Assembly (NCBI GenBank): GCA_016617855.1
Contig: JAECUM010001785.1
Location: 1 to 64,000 of the forward strand
DNA: 64,000 nucleotides
Direction: 5' to 3'
Source: Megalonaias nervosa
Lineage: Eukaryota > Mollusca > Bivalvia > Unionida > Unionidae
Shown one piece after another: positions 10,922-21,718 of this stretch (its first letter is position 1; the number at the start of each line of letters is the position of its first letter). Position numbers and translations under genes: made by a program. The notes under the pieces are model-generated. The model ran no database searches and was not told the origin of the DNA. It worked only from the letters and a program-made list of their open reading frames with translations.

Positions 10922-12132
10922 TTTCAGAGTCTGGGAACATCATTTTGACTAGATCTGAATCATTATCTACTAGAAACAACAGATTATGTTGGGCTATACA
11001 ATTCTTGCCTTGTTAACAGATTTTAAATTCAGCTTCACAAGAAGGGTAGAATGGATATTTAGGTCCCGTCGAAGAATATTGCAGCCACTGAATCTCCCGT
11101 TCCGTCCATTGCTAAATTTCGTGTCTTATTTTGGTTCCTTGGATTTCATTCTTTTGGAGAAAATCAAAGTGGTGTTTATAACAATCAACTAACGCCTCTC
11201 ATCCTTTCAGAATTGCTTCGAATAAATACTATAATTCGCCATACAATCTTCAAAAACAGTGAAGCCAACTGACAATATCAAAGTTAAAGGATATAATGAG
11301 CATCTGCGTTGTCTTACCCTGCTTAAACCAGTTTACAGGCACGCTATCACAAGCAGTATTACCGTAAACATACTACACTTAACCAAAATGGTAAAATAAT
11401 GGACAATTTTGAAAACATGTCACTTAAACATTTGCGTTTGCGAGGGATTTCAGTATGGGACGGGAAACCCGAAACATCATTTTCGGGCTATTAATTACTC
11501 AATGGTATTTCCATTAATACTTTCACAGCTAAAACAATCTATCTCAAAACTAAAAACAATAATTGTCATCATCACAATCAGCAATATTTACCGAGTGAAA
11601 TCCTCATCTTAAGATGACTATGTAGCATATATTTATATATGCATTTGTAAAACGTTCTTGACACAATGTTTAAACTATGATAGAATGCATGTCCCAGAGC
11701 CGGTTGTGTCAAGTTGTTTAGTTTAGCATCTATTTATGTCACGCCGAAGATCCTCTGACGTGTAAACATTTACATACCCGAGGAAGGAGAGAAGTCGCGA
11801 TCAGAGCTATGAGAACTCTACAGGTGGTGCGACTGTGCAATTATGTTAAAAAGGATCAAAATACCCATCATGCGGTTCCTGTAAAACTAATTTTAGAGTC
11901 TGTTAAGATGGCGAAATTGACATGCGTCATACAGAATATCCATGGAAGAAAATCATATTTTCTGCAGCAATAAGTATGCCATCACTAAAGTCCATGTTCA
12001 CGGGTTCTGCAATAACTGAGAAGAAAGTTACATGTGGAGACAAATTTGCCAACTTTACAGACCAACGCGTTTCTGAAAAATCATATTTCAGGACTGGTCA
12101 AAATAACGTTCCCAGACTCAGAAATCGCACCT
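10922..12132. mobile_element. TIR-bounded element in duplicated block, copy 1
   Basis: The left end reads GATTTCAGAGTCTGGGAA. The right end read in reverse complement starts GATTTCTGAGTCTGGGAA, and the match continues past TATTTTGAC..AG with few changes for at least 40 bp. The right edge of homology with copy 2 coincides with this inverted repeat. The interior has no transposase I can recognise; its short open frames (10,986-11,192; 11,922-12,134) have counterparts in copy 2 but no family signature. Probably a non-autonomous DNA element or a foldback. Confidence 0.6.
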
Positions 12133-12224
12133 AAGTTCTCACTTTATCACTCAAACATTGGGTCCACAGATGGCATAAGAAAGTCACAGACAATGTGATG
12201 CAATGAAACATTTGCCGTTCTCGT

Positions 12225-13340
12225 TGACGAGTAAAATTCTGTTTCGGAAGTAAAAGCATCATTGGCTAAACAAGAAATAACAAACATATTTTAATCCATT
12301 TATTGATAGAAAAGAAAATGTTTGATACAAGTACTTTGGGTTTGATTAATAAATCTCTATTTAGCTCTGAAATTAAATGAAAATAGGAGAAATTTAAAAG
12401 AAAAATGGAATCAGAGTTGAGAAAATTCATCTCGAGAAAAACAAATGATGGAAATCCAGTAAGTGGAATGAAAAAGAGAAAGAGAAATTTCAACTTAAAC
12501 AAGAAACAGTGAGAGAAAAGAGGCGCACACAAATTTATAAAGAGACAAAGAAAGAAAGAGAATAGAAGCAAATGCGAATAAAAATACAATGTAGAAAGAT
12601 GAAAAACGGAAATGCAGTGAGTTGAAAGAAAACTAAAATTGAAATTAAAATAATTACATCTTTGGAAGCACACCCTCCCATGTTCAGGTGTTTATATTAT
12701 CAAGAATGTTAGGTTCATGCGCCCATTTAAAGAAAAGTAAATATAGAAAAAATTTCCTTTGTCTGAGGAACCTGCTGAAACGACGTAGCTCTTGTAGTTT
12801 GCACTTCATAATTGGTACACGGAAGTGCTAACTATGATGTGGTCAATGGTAGTGTTCAAATTAAGAAAGAAGACAGAGAAAGGAAAGAGAGTCAAATGAA
12901 AATTCAAAACGAGAAAGAAGAAAGAGAAAGATAAGAGAGGCAAGTGCAAATGAATGTGTAAATGCAAGAAGGAGAAAAGAGAAATTTAAATGCAAAGTGA
13001 AGAAAGAAGTACACAAATGAAATTAAAAGAATTATTACCTGGGGCATATCGACAGAAATTTAGGAATTGTAAACTATAAAATGGGCAACCCATGAGTTTG
13101 CCAGGGAAAAGAACAATTATTTGATAGGTGATGTGAATCTATGAAGATTGATAAAGATTATGATAATCTTAGACAATTTATATTAGTTGAGATTAGTTAA
13201 GAAGTGCAAGAATTCCCGCCATAGTGATGTCAAGCCTTACCTTTTTAAGCACCATTCAAGCTCGTTGCAAAACTATGCTCGTACAGCGGATGATTATTCT
13301 TTAGCTCACAGAATTTCCTTTGTAAATAAGTCTTGATCTA
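12225..13340 (+). pseudogene. gag relic including capsid-like region (gypsy-type)
   Basis: This is a decayed Gag. A Lys/Glu-rich coiled-coil N-terminus lies at 12,280-12,650. It is followed by a capsid-like region with recognisable pieces: AYRQKFRN near 13,045, EFAREK-like sequence near 13,090, and SDVKPYL then TADDYSLAHRISF at about 13,225-13,325. These match the conserved order in the Gag of gypsy-type elements with this coiled-coil start. Many stops and frameshifts are present. It lies just upstream of the LTR at 13.5 kb, so it belongs to an earlier insertion. The minus-strand open frame across its coiled coil is a compositional shadow. Confidence 0.75.
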
Positions 13341-13489
13341 AGTATGTTTCTCCTGAGATTCCATCTCAGTTTCATACAGGGACTTTCAAGTATCAATTTG
13401 TTTTGCGTCTTAAACTTGTGTATAACTGTTGTCATTATAGAGATTGTTCATTCGGGCTCCAAACCATTGACACTTAAAGGTGTTTTGTT

Positions 13490-13926
13490 GTGATCAGTTT
13501 GAGTTGAAATTTAATTTTATGGAAGTAGAGATTCTTCTCCCTGGAAATTAATAAGTGCTCCTACGAAATTCTTGGATAAAGACATTTATTGAAATTTATA
13601 CTGAATTAAAAACTGGAATATTATTTTCTGTGATTCAACAAAGAACTGTTGACACAAAAGCACATCGCAGGTTATAACAGACGTCATGACCTTCCATTTT
13701 GGATTTCATCGGGACTCGAACTCAGATTGATTCAGTACTTTTTTTTAGTAATAGGATTTCCATTTTTTAATTCTTGGATTAATTTTCAATTTGATTCGTC
13801 AAACCGTAAGTTCTTTTTCTCATTTTTACCTTGGTTTTGAAGGGAAATAACTTTTTTAGTTAAATTTTACAAAGCCTATTGTCTTCACTGTTTTCTATTA
13901 CGTTTTGTAAGAGCCTAAACTCGTAG
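13490..13926 (+). mobile_element. left LTR, 5' truncated
   Basis: It matches the solo LTR at 21.7-22.7 kb (TTCTCCCTGGA, GGATAAAGACATTT, GGGAAATAA-TT) and the right LTR at 19,390-19,703 (TCTGTGATTCAACA, CTGTTGACAC, AACCGTAAGTTCTTT). It ends GAGCCTAAACTCGTAGCA, a decayed form of the CGTAACA terminus. The first ~500 bp of the full LTR are missing or unrecognisable. Confidence 0.75.
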
Positions 13927-13934
13927 CAAGAAAA

Positions 13935-13957
13935 TTGGGTGCTGGTCATTGGGATAT
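13935..13957 (+). promoter_or_regulatory. possible primer-binding site
   Basis: Directly after the LTR the sequence reads ATTGGGTGCTGGTCATTGGG. This is a loose match to the TGGGGGCTCGTC-type site complementary to tRNA-Pro 3' ends. Position supports it; the mismatches limit confidence. Confidence 0.35.
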
Positions 13958-14088
13958 ATGAATTTTGGCTAAAATATTTCAGAACACTTTGGTTTTTGAA
14001 ATTTAAATTGCCCTAGTTTCAGAATGTTTTTCCCATGCATTATGTTTCATTTTAGAAATCTGAAGTGCAATCAATAGGCTTTTTTGCA

Positions 14089-14414
14089 ATGTCATCAAAC
14101 GTGGAGATCTTTCTTTCAAATCCTACCCACGAACTGTTCGACCTTTTGAAAAAAGATGAATTGCTTCTGCTTGCCAGAAAATATGGTCATTCTGAAGCAA
14201 AAGCTTCTTATCGAGGCAAGAATTAAAAACATTTTGGTCCAGTATTTGGTGGAAAAGAATGTTTTGGATAAAAGTGCTTTGATTTCGGTCAGTAAGTCTG
14301 TATCAGACTCTGACATAAAAGTAAAAGAATTAAAATTAAAATACAAGATGGAATTAGAGTTAAGAAACTTGAACTTCAGAAACAGGAAAAACAAATGCAA
14401 ATGCAATTAGATAA

Positions 14415-14457
<43 letters not shown>

Positions 14458-14780
14458 AAATGCAGTTATAGAAAGAACAAAAGCAGTTACAGAAACAGCA
14501 AAGAGAAACAGGTGCAAATGCAGTTCCAATCGGAGAAAGAGGAGAGGGATAGTCAGATGCAAATGCAAAGAGAGGAGGAAGAGAGGGAATATCAATTTAG
14601 AATAAAAGAAATAGAGCTGGCTAGTGAAAAGCACATTCCCACTTCACAAACAAATTCAAGTTCTGATATTACTAAGAATTTTAAGTTCATGCCACCTGTT
14701 AGAGAAAAAGAAGCAGACAAATATCTTCCTTATCCCGATGTCAAAAACCTTGGATTTTTATGGGGTTTTTTTTTACTCAA
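14089..14780 (+). pseudogene. gag N-terminal region of the Gmr1-like element
   Basis: A start codon at 14,089 opens a frame with FLSNPTHELFDLLKKDELL, a helical N-terminus typical of this Gag type. A frameshift near 14,200 moves the reading to the frame with NILVQYLVEKNVLD. A long Lys/Glu/Arg/Gln coiled coil follows, and then FKFMPPVREKEADKYLP, which resembles the conserved motif at the start of the capsid. Inside the coiled coil, a GA microsatellite at 14,418-14,455 encodes alternating Glu-Arg and shifts the frame relative to neighbours. Coding similarity stops at about 14,770, where the 2.4 kb block begins. Confidence 0.8.
14418..14455. repeat. (GA)n inside gag
   Basis: About 19 GA units within the coiled-coil coding region. 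They read as Glu-Arg on the plus strand and Ser-Leu on the minus strand. Confidence 0.95.
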
Positions 14781-14784
14781 TCAT

Positions 14785-15710
14785 TTACATTGCAGCTAGC
14801 CCTAGGAAGATTTCTGACTCTGAACTATTAGAGAAGCTTCTGCAGTGGTTTCATAAGGTTTATATCCAGAGGTTTCACTTATATGAAAATAACTTTTAGA
14901 ATTTTAATGAAACTTAAACAAAATCAACCACTGCAACGAAATTTGCTTTTAAACGTACCCATCACTTCTTTTAATCACCAGTCAGACATGCGAACTGGTC
15001 ATACAATTGTATTGTTCACCCATTAATAATCAATGGTAATTTGCAACGTTGATCACAGGAGATAAGAGAATGTACCTAATCAGATTGTGGCCCTCTCAAG
15101 CCTCTAATGTTATTTTAATGTCAGAAGAGTCTCCACATGATTAATGACGCATACATGACACCATCACAGCAGTTGTTACTTTACCTTCAATTTGTAGAGC
15201 CCACTATCTTTTAACAAGAACGATGAAATAAAGAAAACGATGATCACTTACTAGAATTTTACATTCGATGTTAAGAAAAACGATCCCACGCATAACGAAT
15301 TAATTCCTTTACTATAACCATATTATTTTTATTTATTATTATTATTATTATTAGTAGTAGTAGTAGTAGTAGTAGAAGTAGTAGTAGTAGCAGCAGTAGT
15401 AGTAGTAGCAGTAGTAGTAGTAATAATAATAATAAAATGATTACACTTTAGTAAGACACCTGCTTTATAGTGAATATTTTATCCAAGCATGCAAAGATGA
15501 TTTCTGCTGAGCCAATGTTACCAGATGGTATTTTCAGGAATTATGTGGATTGTTAGGATTTTATTTTCCAATTTATCGTTTGAATGAACAATGAGAATGA
15601 CAAATTCTTTATTACGGCACAATCTATGACCTTTTTTCCCAAAGAGGACCCATAGCTTGAGTGACAATGTAGGTAGTTTCTGTCCATTTGCATGAGGACT
15701 TTTATGCGAT
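14785..15710 (+). repeat. duplicated block, left part, copy 2
   Basis: Partner of 10,035-10,921, here embedded in the retroelement directly after the capsid-start motif. It includes an AGT/AGC/AAT microsatellite (15,330-15,435) where copy 1 has only AAT units. Confidence 0.8.
15330..15435. repeat. (ATT)n-(AGT)n-(AAT)n microsatellite
   Basis: Compound trinucleotide array of about 100 bp with AGC interruptions. It is at the same relative place as the AAT array at 10,618-10,657. Confidence 0.95.
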
Positions 15711-17174
15711 TTCAGAGTCTGAGAATTCAAGGTTATTTTGAATAGATCTGAAACATGATCTACTAGAAACGAGAGATTATGTTGGCTATAAAGTTAGCAA
15801 AAAGTGTCTTCGCAAATGTAACTTTATCCACATATTACGACGAGCATGGGCTTCAATGATGGCTAAATTGTTTTGACAATTAATATGTATATATTAAATG
15901 CGGTTTCCGCATGACGGATATCATTCTTGCAGTTTTAACGGATTTTAAAATCAGCTTTACAGGAAGGGTAGAATGCATATTCAGGTCCAGGATCCCATTA
16001 AAGATTATTACAACCACTGAACGTCGCGTTCCGTCCATCGTTAAATTTCGTGTCTTATTTTGGTTACTTGGATTTCATTCTTTTGTCATTGATGACATAA
16101 TGCACATTTAGACATCTTGACAAAATTGAAACAGAACATTACGCATCGAAGCAGAGCATATTTGTGGAAAAACTTAAAGTAATGTTTATAATAATCAACT
16201 AACGCCTCTCATCCTTTCGGAATTGCTTCTAATAAATACTATAATTCGCCTAACAAACTTCAAAAGGAGTGAAGCCAATCGACCATATCATATAGAAAGG
16301 GTAACCTTGGCATTTGCGGTGTTTTGCCGTGCTTAAACCAGTTACAGGCAAGCTATCACAAGCTGTATTACTGTAATCATACTACACTTACCCAAAATGT
16401 GCAAATAACTGAAAATTTTGAAAACATGTCACTTAAAAAGTTGCGTTTGGGAGGGATTTCAGTGTGGGACGACAAACCCGAAACATCATTTTAGTACTAT
16501 TAATCACTCAGTGGTATTTCCATTAACACTTCACAGCTCCAATAATCTATTTTAAAACTAAAATAAATTTTCATCATCACCATCAGCAATATTTACTGAG
16601 TGAAATAGTCATTTTAAGTTGATATATGTTGGGAATTAGTTATTTGGGGTCTCCTAAGTACCCCATATTTATATACGCGTTTGTAAATCATTTTGGACAT
16701 AAGGTTTAAACTATGATACAATGCACGTTCCAGAGACCGTTGTGTCAATTTTGTTAGTTTAACATCTATTTATGTCACGCCGAAGATCCTCTGACGTGTA
16801 AACATTTACATACCCGAGGAAAGAGGGAAATCTCGCGACTAGAGCGATGAGAAATCTACAGGTAGTGCGACTGAATATTTACAATCAAGTTCAAAAGGAT
16901 CTAAATATTCATCCTGCTGTTCCTGTAAAACTATTTTTAGAGTCTGTTTAGGTGGCAATATTGGAGTGCGTCATAGAGAATGTCATGGAATAAAAGCATA
17001 TTATCTGCAAGAACAACTATGCCATCTCTAAAGTCCTTGTTCACGGGCTCTGCAACAAATGAGGACAAAGTTACATGTGCAGACAATTTTGCCAGATTTA
17101 CAGACCAACGCAATCTCGTTTCTGACAGATCATTTTTCAGGTCTTGTCAAATTAATGTTCCCAGACTCTGAAAT
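15711..17174. mobile_element. TIR-bounded element in duplicated block, copy 2
   Basis: The left end starts GATTTCAGAGTCTGAGAA. The right end in reverse complement starts GATTTCAGAGTCTGGGAA. The two ends continue to match for about 60 bp (CTGAAA-ATGATCT, AGAAACGAGA). It is collinear with 10,922-12,132 but ~250 bp longer, mainly around 15,780-15,900 and 16,090-16,190. To its right the integrase region of the retroelement resumes at once. No transposase is recognised. Confidence 0.6.
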
Positions 17175-17184
17175 CGTTTGTTAT

Positions 17185-18330
17185 TTCATAAAAAAATGGA
17201 ATTCTTAGGAGAAAATGGAAACCTCCCGGTGTACCTGCTGGTTACGAGTGGTCAGTGAACTATCAAATTGTACTTTCCAAATCGTACAGACAGGAAATTC
17301 TTAGTCTGGCCCTTGAAACTTCTTTGGCTGGTCATTTAGAGATTAATAAGACTGATCACAAGATCTTGAATCACATCTATTGGCCAAATATTAAAAGTGA
17401 TGCTTGTAAATACTGCAGATCTTTTCATACTTGTCAAATGGTAGGAAAACCCAATCAGAAGATAACTAAGGCTAATCTGCAACCTATTCCTGTATTTGTC
17501 TAACCATTTAGCTGAATGATGGTAGATTATGTTGGTCCCTTACCTAAGACCAAAAGACAATGCTTGTTGACCATAACGTTTGCGTCAACAAGATTACCAG
17601 AGGCATTTATTTTGAGGTCTAATAAAACCAAAACAATAGTAAACTCTTTGATAAAGTTCTTTACTCAGTTTGGCATTTCTAAATATGTCCAATCCGATCA
17701 AGTGTAAAATTATATGTCTGGAATTTTCTAGCAAGTTATGGACGAATTAAGGCATCTAACAATTTCAAATCTTCTGCCTATCACCCTGAGAGCAAAGGGG
17801 CTTTGGAAAGATTTCATCAAACTTTGAAAAATATGATTCGGGCATATTGTTTTGATAAAGTTAATTATTGGCATGAAGGCATTCGTTTACTTTTCTTTGC
17901 TGTAAGGGAATCAGTTCAAGAATCTTTACGACTCAGTCCCTTTGAACTAGGTTTTGGACATACTGTGCATGGACCACTGTAGCTGTTAAAAGAGAAACTT
18001 CCTTCTAATGAAGATACTGAAATTAAACTTCTCGATTATGTTTCCAATTTTAAGCATAAGTTGTCAAAGGCTTGTGAGGTTGCAAGAACTAATCTGAACT
18101 CTACTCAGTCATAACTGAAGTTAAGGTATGATAGAAATGCAGAGAAAGGAGTCTTTAGCCTGGTGAAAGAGTCTTGGCTGTCTTGCCCATACCACAAAAT
18201 CCTCTTCAGGCCAAGTATTATGGTCCTTACACAGTTGAAAAGAAAGTATATAATTTAAATAATATCATAAAAACTCCTGGGAGGCCAAAAAAACCAAAAA
18301 CAATTTTGCCAGATAAATATGTCAAATGAG
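17185..18330 (+). pseudogene. integrase of the Gmr1-like element
   Basis: In order: a pre-integrase segment (YRQEILSLALETSLAGHL), an HHCC zinc-binding domain (H..KTDHKILNH..YCRSFHTCQ, 17,335-17,440), and a DDE core. The core has Asp in MMVDYVGPLPKT, Asp in QSDQ and Glu in GALERFHQTL, so all three catalytic residues are present. A C-terminal region follows, with a decayed LP-P---ARY-GPYTVEKK-like stretch near 18,190-18,240. Known family role: inserts the DNA copy into the chromosome. In-frame stops lie at 17,501, 17,513, 17,705, about 17,741 and further on, with frameshifts near 17,765 and 18,150, so it is dead. It is placed before the RT rather than after it. Confidence 0.88.
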
Positions 18331-18409
18331 TACCTGTCCCATTCAGTGAGGATTTAAGCGAAGGAATGCAATCGGACTCTATTGATTAATTAGTAACAAA
18401 TCTTCCGAA

Positions 18410-19387
18410 TTCAGAAATTATGAATAATATAGACCAGAAACTTTCACCTTTCCAACAACAAGAGAAGAATGAACTTAAACAGTTATTCCTTCAATATGAG
18501 TATTTACTTCCAGACGTTCCTACAAACACAAACAAAATCTATCATTGACGTTGAAATTGTAAATTCCACACATGTGAAACAACACACGTACAGGATGAAG
18601 CCTCCCAAACAGGAATACCTGTTAAAATAAATTCAGTATTTGCTGGAGAACGATCGCATAGAACTGAGTAAAAGTTATTGGAGTTCACCGTGTATACTTG
18701 TTCCGAAAGCAGATAATACTTTCCGCATGTGCACTGATTATAGAAAGGTGAACAATGTGACAAAGACAGATTCACTTTAATTACCAAGAATCGATGACTA
18801 CATTGCTAAAATAGGAAATGCAAAGTATGTCACCAAATTTGACCTTGTGAAAGGATTATGGCAAATTCCACTGTCGGAAAGGGCAAAATAAATTTCGGCA
18901 TTCCTGGCTCCAGATGGACTTTTTCAATATAAAGTAATGCCTTTTGGGATGAAAGGTTCGCCTAGTACTTTTCAGCGTTTAATGAATATGATTATGTCTT
19001 GGCTAGATAATTGCGACGCTTTCATCGATGATGTCATCATCTATAACGACACCTGGAAAGAACATTTAGCGACAATTCGGAAATTCTATTCCAGACTCAC
19101 TGATGCAAGTTGGACAATTAATTTATCCAAAAGTGAGTTTTGCCGTGCTTGTGTAACATTTCTAGGACATATCGTGGGACATGGACAAGTTAAAACTATA
19201 TATGCTAAGATTCAGGTTATCTCTGAATTCTCCGTGCCTATCATCAACAAAAAAAAACAATTGATGCGATTTTTGTGTGTGACTAGATACTATCGGAAAT
19301 TATGTTCCAACTTTTCCATAACTGCTGAATCCCTGAAAAATTTATTGAGCAAGAAAACCAAGTTTCATTGGTCTGCAAAATGTCATT
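18410..19387 (+). pseudogene. reverse transcriptase of the Gmr1-like element
   Basis: A linker (NNIDQKLSPFQQQEKNELKQ) leads to gypsy-type RT. The recognisable motifs are DVPTNTNKIYH, SYWSSPCILVPKADNTFRMC, VTKFDLVKGLWQIPLSERA, MPFGMKGSPSTFQRLMN and the catalytic FIDDVIIY box (about 19,020-19,045). The thumb follows (FLGHIVGHGQV; LMRFLCVTRYYRKLC). Stops interrupt it near 18,548, 18,627, 18,777 and 18,888; the last 154 codons (18,937-19,401) are open. RNase H should follow but the frame runs into LTR sequence. Known role: copies element RNA into DNA. This copy is inactive. Confidence 0.9.
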
Positions 19388-19389
19388 TA

Positions 19390-19703
19390 AACCTGGAATA
19401 ATATTTCTGTGATTCAACAGGTGACTGTTGACACATCAGTACGATGCAGGTCATAACAGACACGCCATCGCCTTCAATTTTGGATTTTGGGATTTGAACT
19501 GAGTTTCATTCAGGACATTTTATTACTAGGGCTTGTGATTTTAATTCTTGGTTTATTTTTGTATTTAATTGGCAAACCCGTAAGTTCTTTATTCTCATTT
19601 TTCACTTTGTATTCTAGGGAAATATATTATTTCTTAAATTTTACCAAGCTTGTTGTCTTCACTCTTTTCTCTTACTTATTTTAAGAGCATAGACCCGTAA
19701 CAC
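19390..19703 (+). mobile_element. right LTR, 5' truncated
   Basis: It aligns with 13,612-13,926 from CTGGAATA-TATTTTCTGTG onward and ends AGAGCATAGACCCGTAACA, keeping the CGTAACA terminus. An ATTGGGAGGGTACTG stretch follows, reminiscent of the primer-binding-like site after the left LTR. Confidence 0.75.
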
Positions 19704-19919
19704 CTATCTCTAGGACTTAATTGGGAGGGTACTGACTATTTTACTCTATGATGATGAATTCGTTGCTTTAACAACGGAGCTGCAATGACTTCCTTTTGCA
19801 CCTTATACTTTATGTGTATACCATTTCAAAGCTAAATGATGGTTGATGAATATCATGACTTTAGAATTGGGAGTCCATTTTATTTTCTTCTTCTGGGAAC
19901 CATCATTTCAAAGCTGATG

Positions 19920-20143
19920 ATAGATGGAGATCCTAACTTTATAATCGGGGCTCTATTTTGTTCTTGTTTTGGGAACCCAACCTTTTCCAGACTCTGTAAT
20001 CCTTGACTCCACTATTTGAATTCCTGATGAGCACCCTAAGATTGGGGAGATGAAGTGACTCTATCTTCATCATACGTCTTCAATTCTCAAAATGATTTCT
20101 CATTAAATACAAATGTAGTTACCCCGATATGTATCAATGACAC

Positions 20144-20229
<86 letters not shown>

Positions 20230-20265
20230 TGTATAATTTACATGATATTATTGTAATATGGAGGC
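19920..20265 (-). repeat. dispersed repeat with internal GA/CT core, copy 2
   Basis: Reverse-complement partner of 5,690-5,965. The (CT)n array at 20,147-20,226 occupies the place of the GA-rich core there, flanked by the same sequences on both sides. Confidence 0.6.
20147..20226. repeat. (CT)n microsatellite
   Basis: About 40 uninterrupted CT units; they make a Ser-Leu open frame that is not a gene. Confidence 0.98.
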
Positions 20266-20324
20266 TGGAGTTGACTTGTTTTAGCCTCCTTGAGAGACTG
20301 GCTATTATGACTATGGTTGCTGTC

Positions 20325-20393
20325 ATTGTTGTTGCTTTGGATTTAATGCCAGTTCTCAGCACAAGATAGACTATACATGAAGCCAGTTGTAAT
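20325..20393 (-). mobile_element. SINE-A copy 5, 3' tail only
   Basis: In reverse complement it reads CATGTATAGTCTATCTTGTG, then CTGGCATTAAATCC and a CAACAA tail. It adjoins the GA/CT-cored repeat, as at 5.45-5.97 kb. Confidence 0.65.
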
Positions 20394-21184
20394 GTGTCGA
20401 ATTTTGAAGCAGTACTAAATCTTCAAGTTGAATAAATTGTGCATTAAATATTTATCATTGTTAAGCCAGGGAAGTCTTTGAGAAAGGTCACTGTGACATT
20501 TTTCCCCGTTTCATCTGTGAAACATAAAAGAGCCTACGTTTAAGGACCAGTGGAATTGACCCAGTCATCGTAACGGTATCTTGGCAGAGAGTGCACTGGA
20601 ACTACCGACCGTATCTGTTTGTAAAGGACCGCATGCCAAATAATTGATCTTCAAAGGAAAGCTAAGTGCATCACATTCTAGGCTGTCAAAATCTGATGAA
20701 AGACATGATAATCTTTGGGAAAATTTTAGGAACAGTTGCTTTGGATTGGTCAGTAAAAATTAATGCGTACACTTTAAAAATACTGAGAATTTAAAGGTAG
20801 CGGCTTGGCTCAAAATTCTTTAGTCAGAAATTTTGCTTGAAAGAAGACAGGTTGACTCCGGTGGAAAACCTAAGTATAGATTTTTCCCTCGTTAACAAGT
20901 AAAGAGGCCAGATAGCTGTCTTGAATGGAAACGGCAGACTATAGTGCTAGGACGCACGGTTTGTGTGGAAAAGAAACAGCATTAAGGCACGCAATTTTAA
21001 TATCCATGTAATTTTCTATTTTGTTGTTTGGTTGTATGTAAATGTGTTTGATATGCTTATGATCCATGCTATGTATCGTTTATTCAATTTCATAGAAGTC
21101 TGTTGATATGTTAGAGTTGTTATGCAATTTATTTCTCTAATTTTATAGTTATTAGCTCATTGATAAAATTGACGGATATCATAT
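20394..21184. other. no recognisable feature
   Basis: Less AT-rich than its neighbours between 20,450 and 20,990, with moderately long open stretches in the plus frames. I recognise no motif or family; it may be an old repeat. Confidence 0.4.
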
Positions 21185-21355
21185 AATCCAAATATTCAAA
21201 TGTATAGTGTTTCATAGGGATTAAGATTTAATCCAAATATTCAAATGTGTACTATTTCATAGGGATTTTTGATGTAATCCAAATATTCAAATTCTTAGTA
21301 TTTCACAGGGAATTATGAATTATTCCAAATATTCAAATGTGAAGAATTTCTTATG
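21185..21355. repeat. tandem repeat, ~53 bp period
   Basis: Four head-to-tail units sharing TCCAAATATTCAAAT, each followed by a variable bridge and a TTTCATAGGGAT-like block. Confidence 0.85.
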
Positions 21356-21718
21356 GTTATATGAATTAATTTCCTCTGCCTGTAGGATGAAACTGTTTGT
21401 CGTGAGTTAATGATAATTGCATATTTATATATGATTTTTGTAATGCTTAAGTGATCTTGCAATTTATTGGTTATTGTAAGTTAGAATTTAGTGAATCTTA
21501 TGCAATAGTAATAGAGCATTTATCTTATTGAGTGGAACTGACCAGCCAGATGTAAGAAGACGTATATTAATGTATGCTGATATATACAGCAGCATTTTCT
21601 GTATACAGCGCACTTGTCAATTTCTAATCAATTGCCGCGTTGAACTGTTTAATTAAGGTCAGACTTTATATATTGCAATGGTCATTTGTAACTATATATA
21701 ACGATTGTACCTCACCTC

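Larger units (their letters stand above)
13490..19703 (+). mobile_element. Gmr1-like Ty3/gypsy retrotransposon, defective and interrupted
   Basis: Order along the plus strand: partial LTR, primer-binding-like site, gag start, a 2.4 kb foreign block, integrase, reverse transcriptase, partial LTR. Placing integrase before reverse transcriptase is the copia-like order known from the Gmr1-like branch of gypsy elements. The RT motifs (MPFGMKGSPSTFQ; FIDDVIIY) are gypsy type. The rest of gag, the protease and the RNase H are missing: the block replaces or interrupts gag-protease, and the RT reading runs directly into mid-LTR sequence near 19,390. Multiple stops make it non-functional. Confidence 0.8.

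Noticed and set aside
12266..12673. 135-codon minus-strand open frame, Phe/Leu/Ser-rich
   Set aside because: It is the antisense of the A/G-rich gag coiled-coil relic; that composition leaves the complementary strand open by chance.
18542..18787. Minus-strand 81-codon frame
   Set aside because: Lies antisense to clear reverse-transcriptase motifs on the plus strand.
20055..20369. Ser-Leu repeat open frame
   Set aside because: It is simply the translation of the CT microsatellite.
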